Shown here: positions 17,528 through 26,727 of the stretch, in pieces
How the letters are laid out: each line of letters starts with the position of its first letter
Numbering within the stretch: position 1 is the stretch's first letter
Assembly: GCA_905234635.1 (NCBI GenBank)
Contig: CAJOJB010000022.1
Span: 1 to 36,754, forward strand
Length of the DNA: 36,754 nucleotides
Reading direction: 5' to 3'
From: an uncultured Eggerthellaceae bacterium
GTDB lineage: Bacteria; Actinomycetota; Coriobacteriia; Coriobacteriales; Eggerthellaceae
Made by a program: the position numbers and the translations under genes
Notes under the pieces: model-generated
Database searches by the model: none
What the model was told of the DNA's origin: nothing
The model's input: the letters and a program-made list of their open reading frames with translations, nothing else

Positions 17528-18804
17528 TAGCGATACACCCGCGGAAGGCGGCGCGAAAAATTGCACGCCACTTCATAATCGATGGTTCCAATAACACGCG
17601 CCATGTCGGTAAGACTGGTTGCTGCGTCTCCGTCGCGCCCGACGATAGTAACGACATCACCCACGTGCGGGTCGAGGCGCACGCGCGAACCGAAGGAACG
17701 CATATCGACTTCAAACATGCACTGGTCCATGCAAATAGTTCCCACCTGGCGCACAAGTTGACCCTGCAAAATGAAATCCCACTTACCCGAAAGACTGCGG
17801 TTCAGCCCATCAGCATAGCCAAGCGGGACCGTACAAATTTTTACGCTACCGGGACTGCGATAATGCAAACCATAGCTCACGCCTTCGCTCATAGGCACGG
17901 TTTTAACGTCGGTAATGCGCGCTCGTATTTCCATGGCGGGCCACAAATCCACCATGCCACGCGTTTGCTCGCAGGGATGGCAGCCATACATGGCGATACC
18001 CAGGCGCACCATGTCGAACTGAACGTCGGCGTAGCGGAAAAGCGCTGCCGAATTTGCCGCATGAACTATGCCAGGGTCTATACCTGCCGTCCGAAGGGCA
18101 CTAATGGCGTTAATAAAACGACGCACCTGACTGTTAAAGTCGATGGTGTCCGTACTGTCGGCCGTAGCAAAATGGGTAAAAGTGCCCTCTTGGACCAGGG
18201 CACGATGGAAGTTTATCTGCTGCTCAAAGGCGATAACGTCTTCAGCGCGTACCCCAATGCGATTCATGCCCGTGTTCAGGGCCAAATGGAAGGGCGCCTT
18301 CATATTGTGCTTGTCTGCTTCTTCGGCATAGGCAAGCGCGAATTCTGCGGTATAGACCGAAGGAGTAATGTGCTTTGCCAGCAAAAGGGGTGCTGCCGTA
18401 ACGGGCGGTTCAGCAAGGATAAGAATCGGAGCGGAAATACCGGCGTCACGCAGGGCAAGCGCTTCGTCGACCGTTGCGACGCCCAACTGTTCGGCACCGC
18501 TCGCGAGCGCCTTCTGGGCGCATTCGATCGCACCATGGCCATAGGCGTCTGCCTTAACCACGGCCATAAGCTTCACGCCAGGACGCAAGAAACGCTTTGC
18601 TTCCACCACATTATGCGCAACAGCTTCGAGATTAACTTCCATCCAGGCCCAGCGCCTGTCCATTACAGGAATAGCCGCAAGGCTCGAATCTTCAAAGGCG
18701 ATTTCGGCCGCAGCCTGTATTTCTTCTTGGTCACGTGAATACTGGAACTGCGCTTGGTTCTTGCGCGCGAATCCCGTAAAGCCATTCAAAGTATCGTCTT
18801 GCAT
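17527..18804 (-). CDS. alr: Alanine racemase
   Basis: AVVKADAYGHGAIE PLP-lysine motif; YGLHYRSPGSVKICTVPLGYADG and GTICMDQCMFEV motifs. Confidence 0.93.
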   Translation of the reverse strand: MQDDTLNGFTGFARKNQAQFQYSRDQEEIQAAAEIAFEDSSLAAIPVMDRRWAWMEVNLEAVAHNVVEAKRFLRPGVKLMAVVKADAYGHGAIECAQKALASGAEQLGVATVDEALALRDAGISAPILILAEPPVTAAPLLLAKHITPSVYTAEFALAYAEEADKHNMKAPFHLALNTGMNRIGVRAEDVIAFEQQINFHRALVQEGTFTHFATADSTDTIDFNSQVRRFINAISALRTAGIDPGIVHAANSAALFRYADVQFDMVRLGIAMYGCHPCEQTRGMVDLWPAMEIRARITDVKTVPMSEGVSYGLHYRSPGSVKICTVPLGYADGLNRSLSGKWDFILQGQLVRQVGTICMDQCMFEVDMRSFGSRVRLDPHVGDVVTIVGRDGDAATSLTDMARVIGTIDYEVACNFSRRLPRVYR

Positions 18805-19027
18805 GGCATACCTTTCTTCTTGCTGATATCAGTATAAACCCCCGCTTGCTTCACGGGAAATAATAGGACTTCCACGGGGATTAATTCAATAAATGTTGCT
18901 TATAAGCCTACTTGTGCGCTTTAGCCAAACAACACGCTTCTCATAAGGGCGGAATAGGTACCAGCGTATACTGAATTCACATAAAATCCTACCGAATAGC
19001 TTGGTAGCAGCACAGACGGGAAGTGCT

Positions 19028-19270
19028 ATGAATATTCTTGCAGTTTTTGGAGACAATGTACGTCACTATCGCATTGAGCGGAATCTTTCGCAGGAAGCGT
19101 TCGCAAAGAAATGCGGCTTACATCGCACCTATATTAGTGCGGTCGAGCGCCACAAGCGCAGCATTTCGCTTAACAATATTCAAAAGATTGCAGAAGCTTT
19201 AAGCGTAGACACCTATCTACTGTTCTTGGAACCAGGCATGACGGTGCCGCGTATTCACCGTCAAAGTTAA
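19028..19270 (+). CDS. XRE-family HTH transcriptional regulator
   Basis: GDNVRHYRIERNLSQEAFAKKCGLHRTYISAVERHKRSISLNNIQKIAEAL is a clear HTH_3/XRE domain. Confidence 0.85.
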   Translation: MNILAVFGDNVRHYRIERNLSQEAFAKKCGLHRTYISAVERHKRSISLNNIQKIAEALSVDTYLLFLEPGMTVPRIHRQS

Positions 19271-20175
19271 CCAAACAGCGCAACAGCAATACAGCATGCA
19301 AGTCCTGCCATGAGCAGGGCTTTTTGTTTGAAAGAAAAGCTTTGCGCGTGCAGCTCTGTTGCCTTGCCTGTCCCATAGCAGCGGGCATCCATGGCAAGAG
19401 CAAGCGTGTCGGCACGACGATAGAGTCCTACAAAAAGTGGCACGAAAACGCTCGCCCAGGACTTAATACGGGTAAAAAGTCCCCCAGTATCAAAGTCGGC
19501 CCCCCGCGATGTCTGGGCCGCACGGAGCTGCTGGAATTCGTCGATACTCACCGGGATAAAACGCAGGGCAATAGATACTACTGTCGCAATGTCGTGCGTT
19601 GGAAGCCCAAAGCGTTCCAAGGGGCGCAAAAAGCTTTTGATGGCCTGGTTTATTTCAGTCGAAGACGTTGTTGTGGTTAACACAAGTGAAGCAATCAGGA
19701 GCAGTACGATACGCAATACATAATAACAGCCACGTACAAAGCCCTCTGGAACGAAACCAAAGGCACCCACGAGCGCTATAGCTGGAGTTTCGGCAAAAAT
19801 ACCTACAGAAACTGAACCGGGCATATGCGCTGGATCATAACTGCGTACATCGAGCACAAAGGAATTGACCAAGAGGCTTATAGCAAGAATGAACACAAGG
19901 GGCAACATGGTACGCGCAGCCTGCCCCACGTCGAGGCGCGCCAAGACAGCAGCCACCAGTGCGATAAGGGCAAGCAGACCAATTCCCCACCACGAATGTA
20001 CACAAAAGAGCGCAATGGAATATGCCAGTACCAGCACTATCTTCACGCGCGCGTCTACTCCATGCACGCAGGTGAGACGAGGATTGTATGTCGCAATATT
20101 TACGGGCATTTCGGTTTTAGTATCGCAAGTGGTCGAAGTATTGGCCTTAAAGTGAAGCGAGGGCTGGAACCCCAA
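19267..20175 (-). CDS. ecfT: ECF transporter T component (start may be 20109)
   Basis: Multi-TM protein; ALRFIPVSIDEFQQLRAAQTSRGADF and YRRADTLALAMDARCYG resemble the two EcfT coupling motifs. Confidence 0.82.
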   Translation of the reverse strand: MGFQPSLHFKANTSTTCDTKTEMPVNIATYNPRLTCVHGVDARVKIVLVLAYSIALFCVHSWWGIGLLALIALVAAVLARLDVGQAARTMLPLVFILAISLLVNSFVLDVRSYDPAHMPGSVSVGIFAETPAIALVGAFGFVPEGFVRGCYYVLRIVLLLIASLVLTTTTSSTEINQAIKSFLRPLERFGLPTHDIATVVSIALRFIPVSIDEFQQLRAAQTSRGADFDTGGLFTRIKSWASVFVPLFVGLYRRADTLALAMDARCYGTGKATELHAQSFSFKQKALLMAGLACCIAVALFG

Positions 20176-20207
20176 CCCCCGCTCTCAATCTCAATGCAGC
20201 CGTGTTA

Positions 20208-20900
20208 CTATTCGGCCTTTTCGTCAGCGTCCGTAGCTTCTTCGGCAGCTTCTTCGGTGGCTTCTTCGCTTGCCTCGGCAGCTTCTTCGGTGGCTTCAGC
20301 AGCTTCGGCTTCCGCTTCTTCAGCAGCGGCTTCAGTTTCTTCAGTAGCTTCTTCGGCTTCCGCAACCTCTTCGGTGGCTTCAGCTTCGGCAGCTTCTTCG
20401 GTAGCCTCAACGGCTTCTTCAGCGGATTCCGTTGCTTCTTCGGCTACTTCTTCAGCAGCTTCTTCAGCAGCGTCAGCAGCCTTAGCAGGCTTTTCTTCCT
20501 TGGCGGGCTTGTCTGCCTTCTTCTTTTCCTTCTTGGCCACCGGTTCAGTAACCAGCTCCAAAATGACCATAGGGGCATTGTCGCCCTTGCGGTTACCCAG
20601 CTTCATAATGCGCGTGTAGCCGCCTTCGCGATCCTTGAATTGGCCCTGTTCGACCTTTTCAAACACTTCGCGCACCAGTTCTGCGTCGCCCAGGGCCGCA
20701 ATAGCCAGACGGCGGGAATGCAGGTCACCGCGCTTTGCCCACGTAATAATGCGATCAACATCGGGGCGAATTTCCTTGGCGCGAGCTTCTACGGTCTTGA
20801 TGCGGTCGTTAGTAAACAGCGCCACGCACAGGCTCTTCTTCATGGCCTTAGTATGGCTGGCATCAGTACCGAGTTTGCGCCCTTTCTTGTAGTGTCTCAT
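20208..20900 (-). CDS. rplQ: 50S ribosomal protein L17 with long acidic Glu/Ala-rich C-terminal tail
   Basis: MRHYKKGRKLGTDASHTKAMKKSLCVALFTNDRIKTVEARAKEIRPDVDRIITWAKRG is L17; the tail consists of TEEAAE-like repeats. Confidence 0.95.
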   Translation of the reverse strand: MRHYKKGRKLGTDASHTKAMKKSLCVALFTNDRIKTVEARAKEIRPDVDRIITWAKRGDLHSRRLAIAALGDAELVREVFEKVEQGQFKDREGGYTRIMKLGNRKGDNAPMVILELVTEPVAKKEKKKADKPAKEEKPAKAADAAEEAAEEVAEEATESAEEAVEATEEAAEAEATEEVAEAEEATEETEAAAEEAEAEAAEATEEAAEASEEATEEAAEEATDADEKAE

Positions 20901-20918
20901 CTTTATAAACCTTGTCTC

Positions 20919-21869
20919 TTATTGCTTTAAGTTCAGTTCCATGGAAATGAGCTTGTCTTTCACTTCCTCGATGGACTTCGCACCAAAATTGCGAATGTTC
21001 AGCAGGTCGTTTTCGCTGAATTCAACCAGCTGACGTACCGAATGGATGCCGGCACGCTTCAGGCAGTTGTAAGAACGAACCGAAAGGTCCAGGTCTTCAA
21101 TCTGCTTGTCCAGGTCGGCATTGGTTTCCTGGCCTTCAGGAGCAAAGATAGAAACAACTTCTACTTCTTCGTCTTCTTCGGTTTCGTTCAGGCTCAGGAA
21201 TGCGCCCATGTACTGGGACACAATATTTGCCGCACGACACACCGCTTCTGTTGGGGTGATAGAACCGTCGGTTTCCACTTCCAGGATAAGCTTGTCGTAG
21301 TCGGTGCGCTGGCCCACACGGGTGTCGTCTACCGACTTAGCGCAGCGGCGCACAGGCGAAAACAGGCTGTCGACATGGATGATGCCGATAGGGTCTTCGG
21401 TGCGCTTGTTGTCGGCAGCGTCAACGTAGCCACGACCAACACCAATGCGGATGGTCATGTCAAGCTGGCCGCCGTCGGCAACCGTTGCGATAACGTGTTC
21501 AGGGTTGATAAGCGTAAACTCGGTGGGAACCTGCAGGTCTGCACCGGTTACCACGCAGGGGCCTTCGGCCGAAACATGCGCAGTCGCTTCCGTAATTTCG
21601 TCGTTAAGCGCTTGGAACACAAGACCTTTCACGTTCAAAACGATGTCGGTAATGTCTTCGATAACGCCTTCCGCCGTGGTGAACTCATGCTGCACACCGT
21701 CGATCTGGATAGCGGTAGCCTTGGCACCGTCAAGGGAACCCAGCAGCACACGACGCATGCTGTTACCCAAGGTGTCGCCATAGCCACGTTCGAGCGGCTC
21801 AACGATAAAACGCGAAACGGTTTCGTTCACTTCTTCTGTTGTAATAGTAGGCCTCATGAACTCTGTCAT
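20919..21869 (-). CDS. rpoA: DNA-directed RNA polymerase subunit alpha
   Basis: FIVEPLERGYGDTLGNSMRRVLLGSLDGAKATAIQIDG; alpha-CTD LDLSVRSYNCLKRAGIHSVRQLVEFSENDLLNIRNFG. Confidence 0.97.
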   Translation of the reverse strand: MTEFMRPTITTEEVNETVSRFIVEPLERGYGDTLGNSMRRVLLGSLDGAKATAIQIDGVQHEFTTAEGVIEDITDIVLNVKGLVFQALNDEITEATAHVSAEGPCVVTGADLQVPTEFTLINPEHVIATVADGGQLDMTIRIGVGRGYVDAADNKRTEDPIGIIHVDSLFSPVRRCAKSVDDTRVGQRTDYDKLILEVETDGSITPTEAVCRAANIVSQYMGAFLSLNETEEDEEVEVVSIFAPEGQETNADLDKQIEDLDLSVRSYNCLKRAGIHSVRQLVEFSENDLLNIRNFGAKSIEEVKDKLISMELNLKQ

Positions 21870-21919
21870 AGGTATATAGCCTCCTTAAAATACCGCGTAT
21901 AGGTGTCAATAAATCGAAA

Positions 21920-22522
21920 CTACTTGGAGTACAGTTCGACGATGAGCTGCTCGTTAATGTCCAGGTCGATCTGGTCGCGGGTGGGAAGGGACAGCACGCT
22001 GCCCTGCAGCTTTTCGATGTCCACTTCGAGCCATGCGGGAACCTGAACACGCTCGTTGGAAACCAGAGCGCTCTTGATAACCAGCAGGTCTTTAGCCTTT
22101 GGCGCCACAGCGATTAAGTCGCCGGGGCGAACGCGATACGATGGGATGTCCACACGCTTACCGTTTACGGTAATGTGACCATGGGTAACGGTCTGACGTG
22201 CTTCCTTGCGCGTGCTCGCAAAACCCAGACGGAACACGATGTTGTCCAAACGGGATTCAAGAATCGCCATCAGGTTTTCACCGGTAATGCCAGGCATGCT
22301 CTTGGCACGCTTAAAGTAACCACGGAACTGCTTTTCCAGAACGCCATATATAAACTTGGCCTTCTGCTTTTCGCGAAGCTGCATTCCGTATTCGCTTTCC
22401 TTGCGGCGGCGGCGGGGCTGGCGGATAGATTCCGTCTTGGCTTTTGAAGTGTAGCCAAGGTCTACCGGGTTAATGCCCAGCTGCCTGCAACGCTTCAGAA
22501 CCGGAGTTCTGTTAATTGCCAT
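21920..22522 (-). CDS. rpsD: 30S ribosomal protein S4
   Basis: LESRLDNIVFRLGFASTRKEARQTVTHGHITVNGKRVDIPSYRVRPGD. Confidence 0.96.
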   Translation of the reverse strand: MAINRTPVLKRCRQLGINPVDLGYTSKAKTESIRQPRRRRKESEYGMQLREKQKAKFIYGVLEKQFRGYFKRAKSMPGITGENLMAILESRLDNIVFRLGFASTRKEARQTVTHGHITVNGKRVDIPSYRVRPGDLIAVAPKAKDLLVIKSALVSNERVQVPAWLEVDIEKLQGSVLSLPTRDQIDLDINEQLIVELYSK

Positions 22523-22542
22523 TTCTCTCACTCCTCCTCAAA

Positions 22543-22938
22543 CTAGACGCGACGACGCTTGCGCTGACGGCAACCGTTGTGCGGGATGGGCGTGCAATCT
22601 TGAATGGAAGCCACTTCCAGGCCTGCAGCTTGCAAGGAACGGATAGCGGTTTCGCGGCCGGAGCCAGGACCTTTTACGAACACAGAAACCTTCTTCAGGC
22701 CATGTTCCATAGCGATCTTAGCTGCAGCTTCAGCGGCCATCTGGGCAGCAAAGGGAGTGGACTTACGGGAGCCCTTAAACCCAACGGTGCCAGCAGACTG
22801 CCAAGAGATCACGTTGCCCGCAGGATCGGTGATCGAAATGATGGTGTTGTTGAAGGTGGACTTAATGTGAGCCGCACCCACAGCAATGTTCTTGCGTTCT
22901 GAACGCTTAATGCGTGAACGTACGTTTTTCTTAGCCAT
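22543..22938 (-). CDS. rpsK: 30S ribosomal protein S11
   Basis: [44 protein letters not shown]; ends KRRRV. Confidence 0.97.
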   Translation of the reverse strand: MAKKNVRSRIKRSERKNIAVGAAHIKSTFNNTIISITDPAGNVISWQSAGTVGFKGSRKSTPFAAQMAAEAAAKIAMEHGLKKVSVFVKGPGSGRETAIRSLQAAGLEVASIQDCTPIPHNGCRQRKRRRV

Positions 22939-22949
22939 TTACGCGCCCC

Positions 22950-23295
22950 CTACTTCTTCTTGCCGCCGATTTGCTTGCGCGGGCCCTTACGCGTACGAGC
23001 GTTAGTGTGGGTGCGCTGACCGCGGGTAGGAAGACCCCTGCGATGACGCAGACCGCGATAGCAACCGATTTCCATCAGGCGCTTCACGTTCTGGCTGACT
23101 TCGCGGTGGAGGTCGCCTTCAACGGTGAGGTTTTCATTAATGTAGTCGCGCAGTTTTGCCAGGTCGTCTTCAGACAGGTCCTTGACGCGGACGTCTGGGT
23201 CGACACCGGTTTCTGCAATAATCTTCTTGGCCGTGGTCAGGCCAATTCTCGATGCGCTATTCACGAGGAAGGTCAACACCAACTAAACGTGCCAT
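22950..23295 (-). pseudogene. rpsM: 30S ribosomal protein S13, 5' region disrupted (premature TAG and frameshift) or sequence error
   Basis: RBS GGAGGG plus ATG at 23295 gives [15 protein letters not shown] (23259-23257); the rest of S13 ([24 protein letters not shown]...RKQIGGKKK) is intact in the +1 frame. Confidence 0.85.
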
Positions 23296-23308
23296 GTTTT
23301 ACCCTCCT

Positions 23309-23422
23309 TTAACCCTGGCGCTGCTTGTGACGGGGGTTTTCGCAAATAACCAAAACCTTGCCACGACGCCTAATGATCTTGCATTTGTCGCACATCTTCT
23401 TGACCGAAGGACGTACCTTCAT
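23309..23422 (-). CDS. rpmJ: 50S ribosomal protein L36
   Basis: My translation is [37 protein letters not shown]; too short for the ORF track. Confidence 0.95.
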   Translation of the reverse strand: MKVRPSVKKMCDKCKIIRRRGKVLVICENPRHKQRQG

Positions 23423-23600
23423 AGTTAATTCCTTTCGGTAATGTATGTGTTTCTATATAGCCACACCCAGCCGCAGGTGATTTCTTTCTTCATTGCACTG
23501 CGCTTCGGCTTTAAGCGCAGATAACTTTTTGTGCGAAGGGCAGCCAAAACCCTTTGTGTATCTCCACAAAATCCGCACGTTTACAGGCCCTAAAACCTGC

Positions 23601-23624
23601 AAAAACCGGCACTATTTGTACCGG
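23601..23624 (-). terminator. Intrinsic terminator/attenuator-like hairpin overlapping the infA stop codon
   Basis: Minus strand: CCGGTAC-AAATA-GTGCCGG-TTTTT, with the infA TAG inside the hairpin. Confidence 0.7.
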
Positions 23625-23830
23625 TAGGTAATGCGACCACGTTCCAAGTCGTATACGGAAAGTTCCACGGTCACCTTGTCACCGGGCAAAATTTTGATGT
23701 AGTGCATACGCATTTTGCCCGAGATATGTGCCAATATCTTGTGGCCATTCTCCAGTTCAACCCTAAACATTGCGTTTGGGAGGGCTTCGAGAACGGTACC
23801 CTCAAGTTCGATGACATCTTCTTTGCTCAA
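23612..23830 (-). CDS. infA: Translation initiation factor IF-1
   Basis: (L/M)[74 protein letters not shown] start after GGAGG. Confidence 0.95.
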   Translation of the reverse strand: MSKEDVIELEGTVLEALPNAMFRVELENGHKILAHISGKMRMHYIKILPGDKVTVELSVYDLERGRITYRYK

Positions 23831-23983
23831 AAGCAATCCTCCATACGTTTTGCCTTTTACACAGCGACCGATAATGTTAGCAAAAGTGCAGGTGGCTATG
23901 CAAACAAGCACACAGGGTCTTCACCTTTTTGTGGGTGGGCAAACATATATCCCTGCTGCAAAAGTTTCATGGTCAAAACGAGT

Positions 23984-24011
23984 AAAAAGGGCGGGACTTA
24001 ATGCCCCGCCC
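23984..24011 (-). terminator. Intrinsic terminator of the CoA-transferase operon
   Basis: Minus strand: GGGCGGG-(gCATTAAGTc)-CCGCCC followed by TTTTT. Confidence 0.85.
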
Positions 24012-24032
24012 AACGTGTTACATACGCACCTT

Positions 24033-25274
24033 TTAACGCCCCACGAGGGTATCGAGGTCAACTTCGCCGCAAATTGAACCATCTGCCAAAGCTGCATCGA
24101 TGGTGGCCTGGTCGTACCCGAGTTCCTGCATAACGGCAATGGTGTCGGAACCCAGCTTGCCCGTTGGGGCAAATTCAGCCGTTTCGAGCAGTTCAAACTG
24201 CACCGGAGCCGTTGGGCACCAACGCCCACCAGCAGGATAAGGAACCTGCTTGATGTATTCGTTGACGATAGCGTTTTCGTCTTCGTAAATGTCGGTTGGC
24301 GTTTGTGCCGGTTCACACGGCATGTCATTTTCCTTGAACATAGCAAGCAGCTGATCACGCGTAAACTGCGCAAAGCCGTCGTCAAGAATCTTTACAACCT
24401 GGGATGCCAGACCCTTGGCATTCACCGCGTCGATGCTTGCCATGTCGGCGTCGCCCTTTAGGTCTTCACGGCCAATGAGTTCAAGCACGCGCGGCCAGTC
24501 GCGGTCGTACTCAGGCAAGCACAGCACAACCCACTTTTCGTCGCTTGAGCGGAACACGTTGTTTAATGGATTGTTTACTTCCAGACGGCTCTTCGGATAA
24601 GGATTGCCATACTGAGCAGAAACCATACCCGTCGAAAGCGCATAAATGCCCGCATGCTGAAGTGCACAGGTTACGTATTCGCCCTGGCCAGTCTTTTCAC
24701 GCGCAATGTAAGCAGCCAGCAGACCTGCACACAAAAACATTGATGCCTGGAAATCGCCGTAGCCATTGGTGGGAATCATGGGGAAGCTGTCCTTATCCAC
24801 CGTGGTACCAAAGACGCCACCACGACCCATGTAGCAGGTTACGTCAAAGCCCGCGGCGTCCTTTTCGGGACCTTTCTTCCCATAACCTAAACCATGACCC
24901 ATGATAAGACGCGGATACTTCGCATGGAGGCTTTCCCAGTCCAAGCCCATCTTTGCAAGGCTTTTCGTGCGCGTGTTGGTAATAAAAATGTCGGCGTCGG
25001 CCAAGAGCTTATTAAAGGCTTCCAGGCCCACTTCAGACTTAAGATTAAGACTGATGCAACGCTTATGCATATTAGCCATGTCAAACGCAAGGTTTTCTTC
25101 GTCGGTATAGGGCATGCCATACACAGGCGCCTGGTTAACACGGGTGGGGTCGCCCTTGGAAGCTTCAACCTTAATAACCTCTGCACCCCATTCGCCCAAT
25201 ACGCGACCGGTGGTGGGAGTTGCCAAGAAGGTCGTGAGGTCGACAACCTTTACTCCATCTAGTGGTTTAGTCAT
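24033..25274 (-). CDS. Family III CoA-transferase (CaiB/BaiF-like)
   Basis: PLDGVKVVDLTTFLATPTTGRVLGEWGAEVIKVE and LMGHG-type segment; AGFDVTCYMGRGG retains the Asp expected as catalytic residue. Confidence 0.92.
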   Translation of the reverse strand: MTKPLDGVKVVDLTTFLATPTTGRVLGEWGAEVIKVEASKGDPTRVNQAPVYGMPYTDEENLAFDMANMHKRCISLNLKSEVGLEAFNKLLADADIFITNTRTKSLAKMGLDWESLHAKYPRLIMGHGLGYGKKGPEKDAAGFDVTCYMGRGGVFGTTVDKDSFPMIPTNGYGDFQASMFLCAGLLAAYIAREKTGQGEYVTCALQHAGIYALSTGMVSAQYGNPYPKSRLEVNNPLNNVFRSSDEKWVVLCLPEYDRDWPRVLELIGREDLKGDADMASIDAVNAKGLASQVVKILDDGFAQFTRDQLLAMFKENDMPCEPAQTPTDIYEDENAIVNEYIKQVPYPAGGRWCPTAPVQFELLETAEFAPTGKLGSDTIAVMQELGYDQATIDAALADGSICGEVDLDTLVGR

Positions 25275-25364
25275 TGTTCTTCCCTTCTATTCAAAAGGGG
25301 ACCACGTGGATACCCGCGTAATCCCCTTTTTGCCTATTTAGTCAGCAAGTTGCTCAAGCCAAAT

Positions 25365-26561
25365 TTAGAAGTTGTACTTAACTTGGCCTTCCTTGTTCTG
25401 GCATTCGCGAGCGATGGTGATGCGCTGTACGTTCGGCGCACCTTCTTCAAGCCACATGGCGCGGCAGTCGCGATACAGACGCTCGGTAGGACCATAGGGG
25501 CTGTCCTCGAAGTAGCCGTCGCCACCGAAAATCTCGAGCATTTCGTCGGAAACCTTCTTCACCGTTTCGATGGAGAACAGCTTGCAGATAGCAGCCTTTT
25601 CGGTGATGTACTCGTTCTTCGGGTCGATGTCATAGTCACGCGCAAAGTCATAGATGGCGGTGCGCAGCACATGGATCATCATCTGCATGTCGGCAATCTT
25701 GGCCTTGATCATCTGGCGCGTAGCAATGGGCTTGCCAAAGGTTACGCGGTCATTGGCACGACGCAGGGACATTTCAAGCATGCGCTGAGCCATACCCAGG
25801 TTAGACATAGCGATGTGAACGCGGGAAACGGAAAGGCTGTGGATAGCAACTTCCATGCCCTGACCTTCTTCACCCAGCAGGTGCTTCGGCTCGAGCTTGA
25901 CGTTGGTGAACTTCAGGCCTGCATGGCCAGCACCGCGGCAGCCCATCATATGAGGCATTTCGATGATTTCAAAACCAGGAGCATCGTCGGGTACGATGAA
26001 TGCGCTCAGGCGGTCGTCCTTGGTCTTGTTGGGGTCGGTAACCGCGATAACATAGGTGTAGTCAGAGCAGTCGGTGTGGGAAATGAGCCACTTTTCGCCA
26101 TTGAGCAGGTAGGTGCCGTCAGGCTGCTTTTCGGCCGTCGTGTGCAGGTCGGCGCCCGTACCACCGGTCTGCTCGGTAAGAGCAAAGTTCACATAGACAG
26201 ACTTGTCCTGGAACTTGTTCATCAGTTCGTCCTTCATTTCCTGGGTGCCGTAGTCGTCCAGGATGCGCCAGTTCAGGTCAGCTGCGTGGTGCAGATGCAT
26301 GCGCATACCGCCAGGACCGCGAGAGAACTCTTCCTGAACACGCAGGATCTCAAGCTCGTTCAAGTCCCATCCACCATACTGAGAAGGCAGATAGTAACGA
26401 TACAGATCGTTTGCCTTGGCCAGTTCGTAGAATTCCTCGGGGAACTTGTTGGTTACTTCGATTTCCTTCTGCATTTCGTCGAATGGGCCTTCTGCCAATT
26501 CGCGAATCTGCTTCAGATAAGCCTCAAACTGTTCGTCGGTGATTTTCGCATTTGGATTCAT
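25365..26561 (-). CDS. Acyl-CoA dehydrogenase family protein
   Basis: FALTEQTGGTGADLHTTAEKQPDGTYLLNGEKWLIS; FGKPIATRQMIKAKIADMQM; MWLEEGAPNVQRI near the C-terminus. Confidence 0.92.
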   Translation of the reverse strand: MNPNAKITDEQFEAYLKQIRELAEGPFDEMQKEIEVTNKFPEEFYELAKANDLYRYYLPSQYGGWDLNELEILRVQEEFSRGPGGMRMHLHHAADLNWRILDDYGTQEMKDELMNKFQDKSVYVNFALTEQTGGTGADLHTTAEKQPDGTYLLNGEKWLISHTDCSDYTYVIAVTDPNKTKDDRLSAFIVPDDAPGFEIIEMPHMMGCRGAGHAGLKFTNVKLEPKHLLGEEGQGMEVAIHSLSVSRVHIAMSNLGMAQRMLEMSLRRANDRVTFGKPIATRQMIKAKIADMQMMIHVLRTAIYDFARDYDIDPKNEYITEKAAICKLFSIETVKKVSDEMLEIFGGDGYFEDSPYGPTERLYRDCRAMWLEEGAPNVQRITIARECQNKEGQVKYNF

Positions 26562-26727
26562 TGGTCCTCCTTATTAACTTGCGCGTTGGACATACAAAAA
26601 GCCTTGCTTTCCGTTACACCCATTTTGCAACCACAAAGACCAGAAATCCAATTGATAGCAACACGCGTTTCGTAACTTTTTTATTTCATAAATTTATACA
26701 TGGCCCTGAACTGGGCAAATAGAGGCA

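Noticed and set aside
18823-18832. CTGATATCAG palindrome upstream of alr
   Set aside because: Perfect 10-bp palindrome but isolated, and easily explained by chance; no second copy near the XRE gene.
20147-20410. Lys/Pro/Leu-rich 87-aa minus-strand ORF
   Set aside because: Alternative frame of the rplQ acidic-tail repeats.
19825-20619. 264-aa plus-strand ORF rich in Ser/Ala/Val
   Set aside because: Antisense of ecfT and of the repetitive rplQ tail; no plausible protein features.
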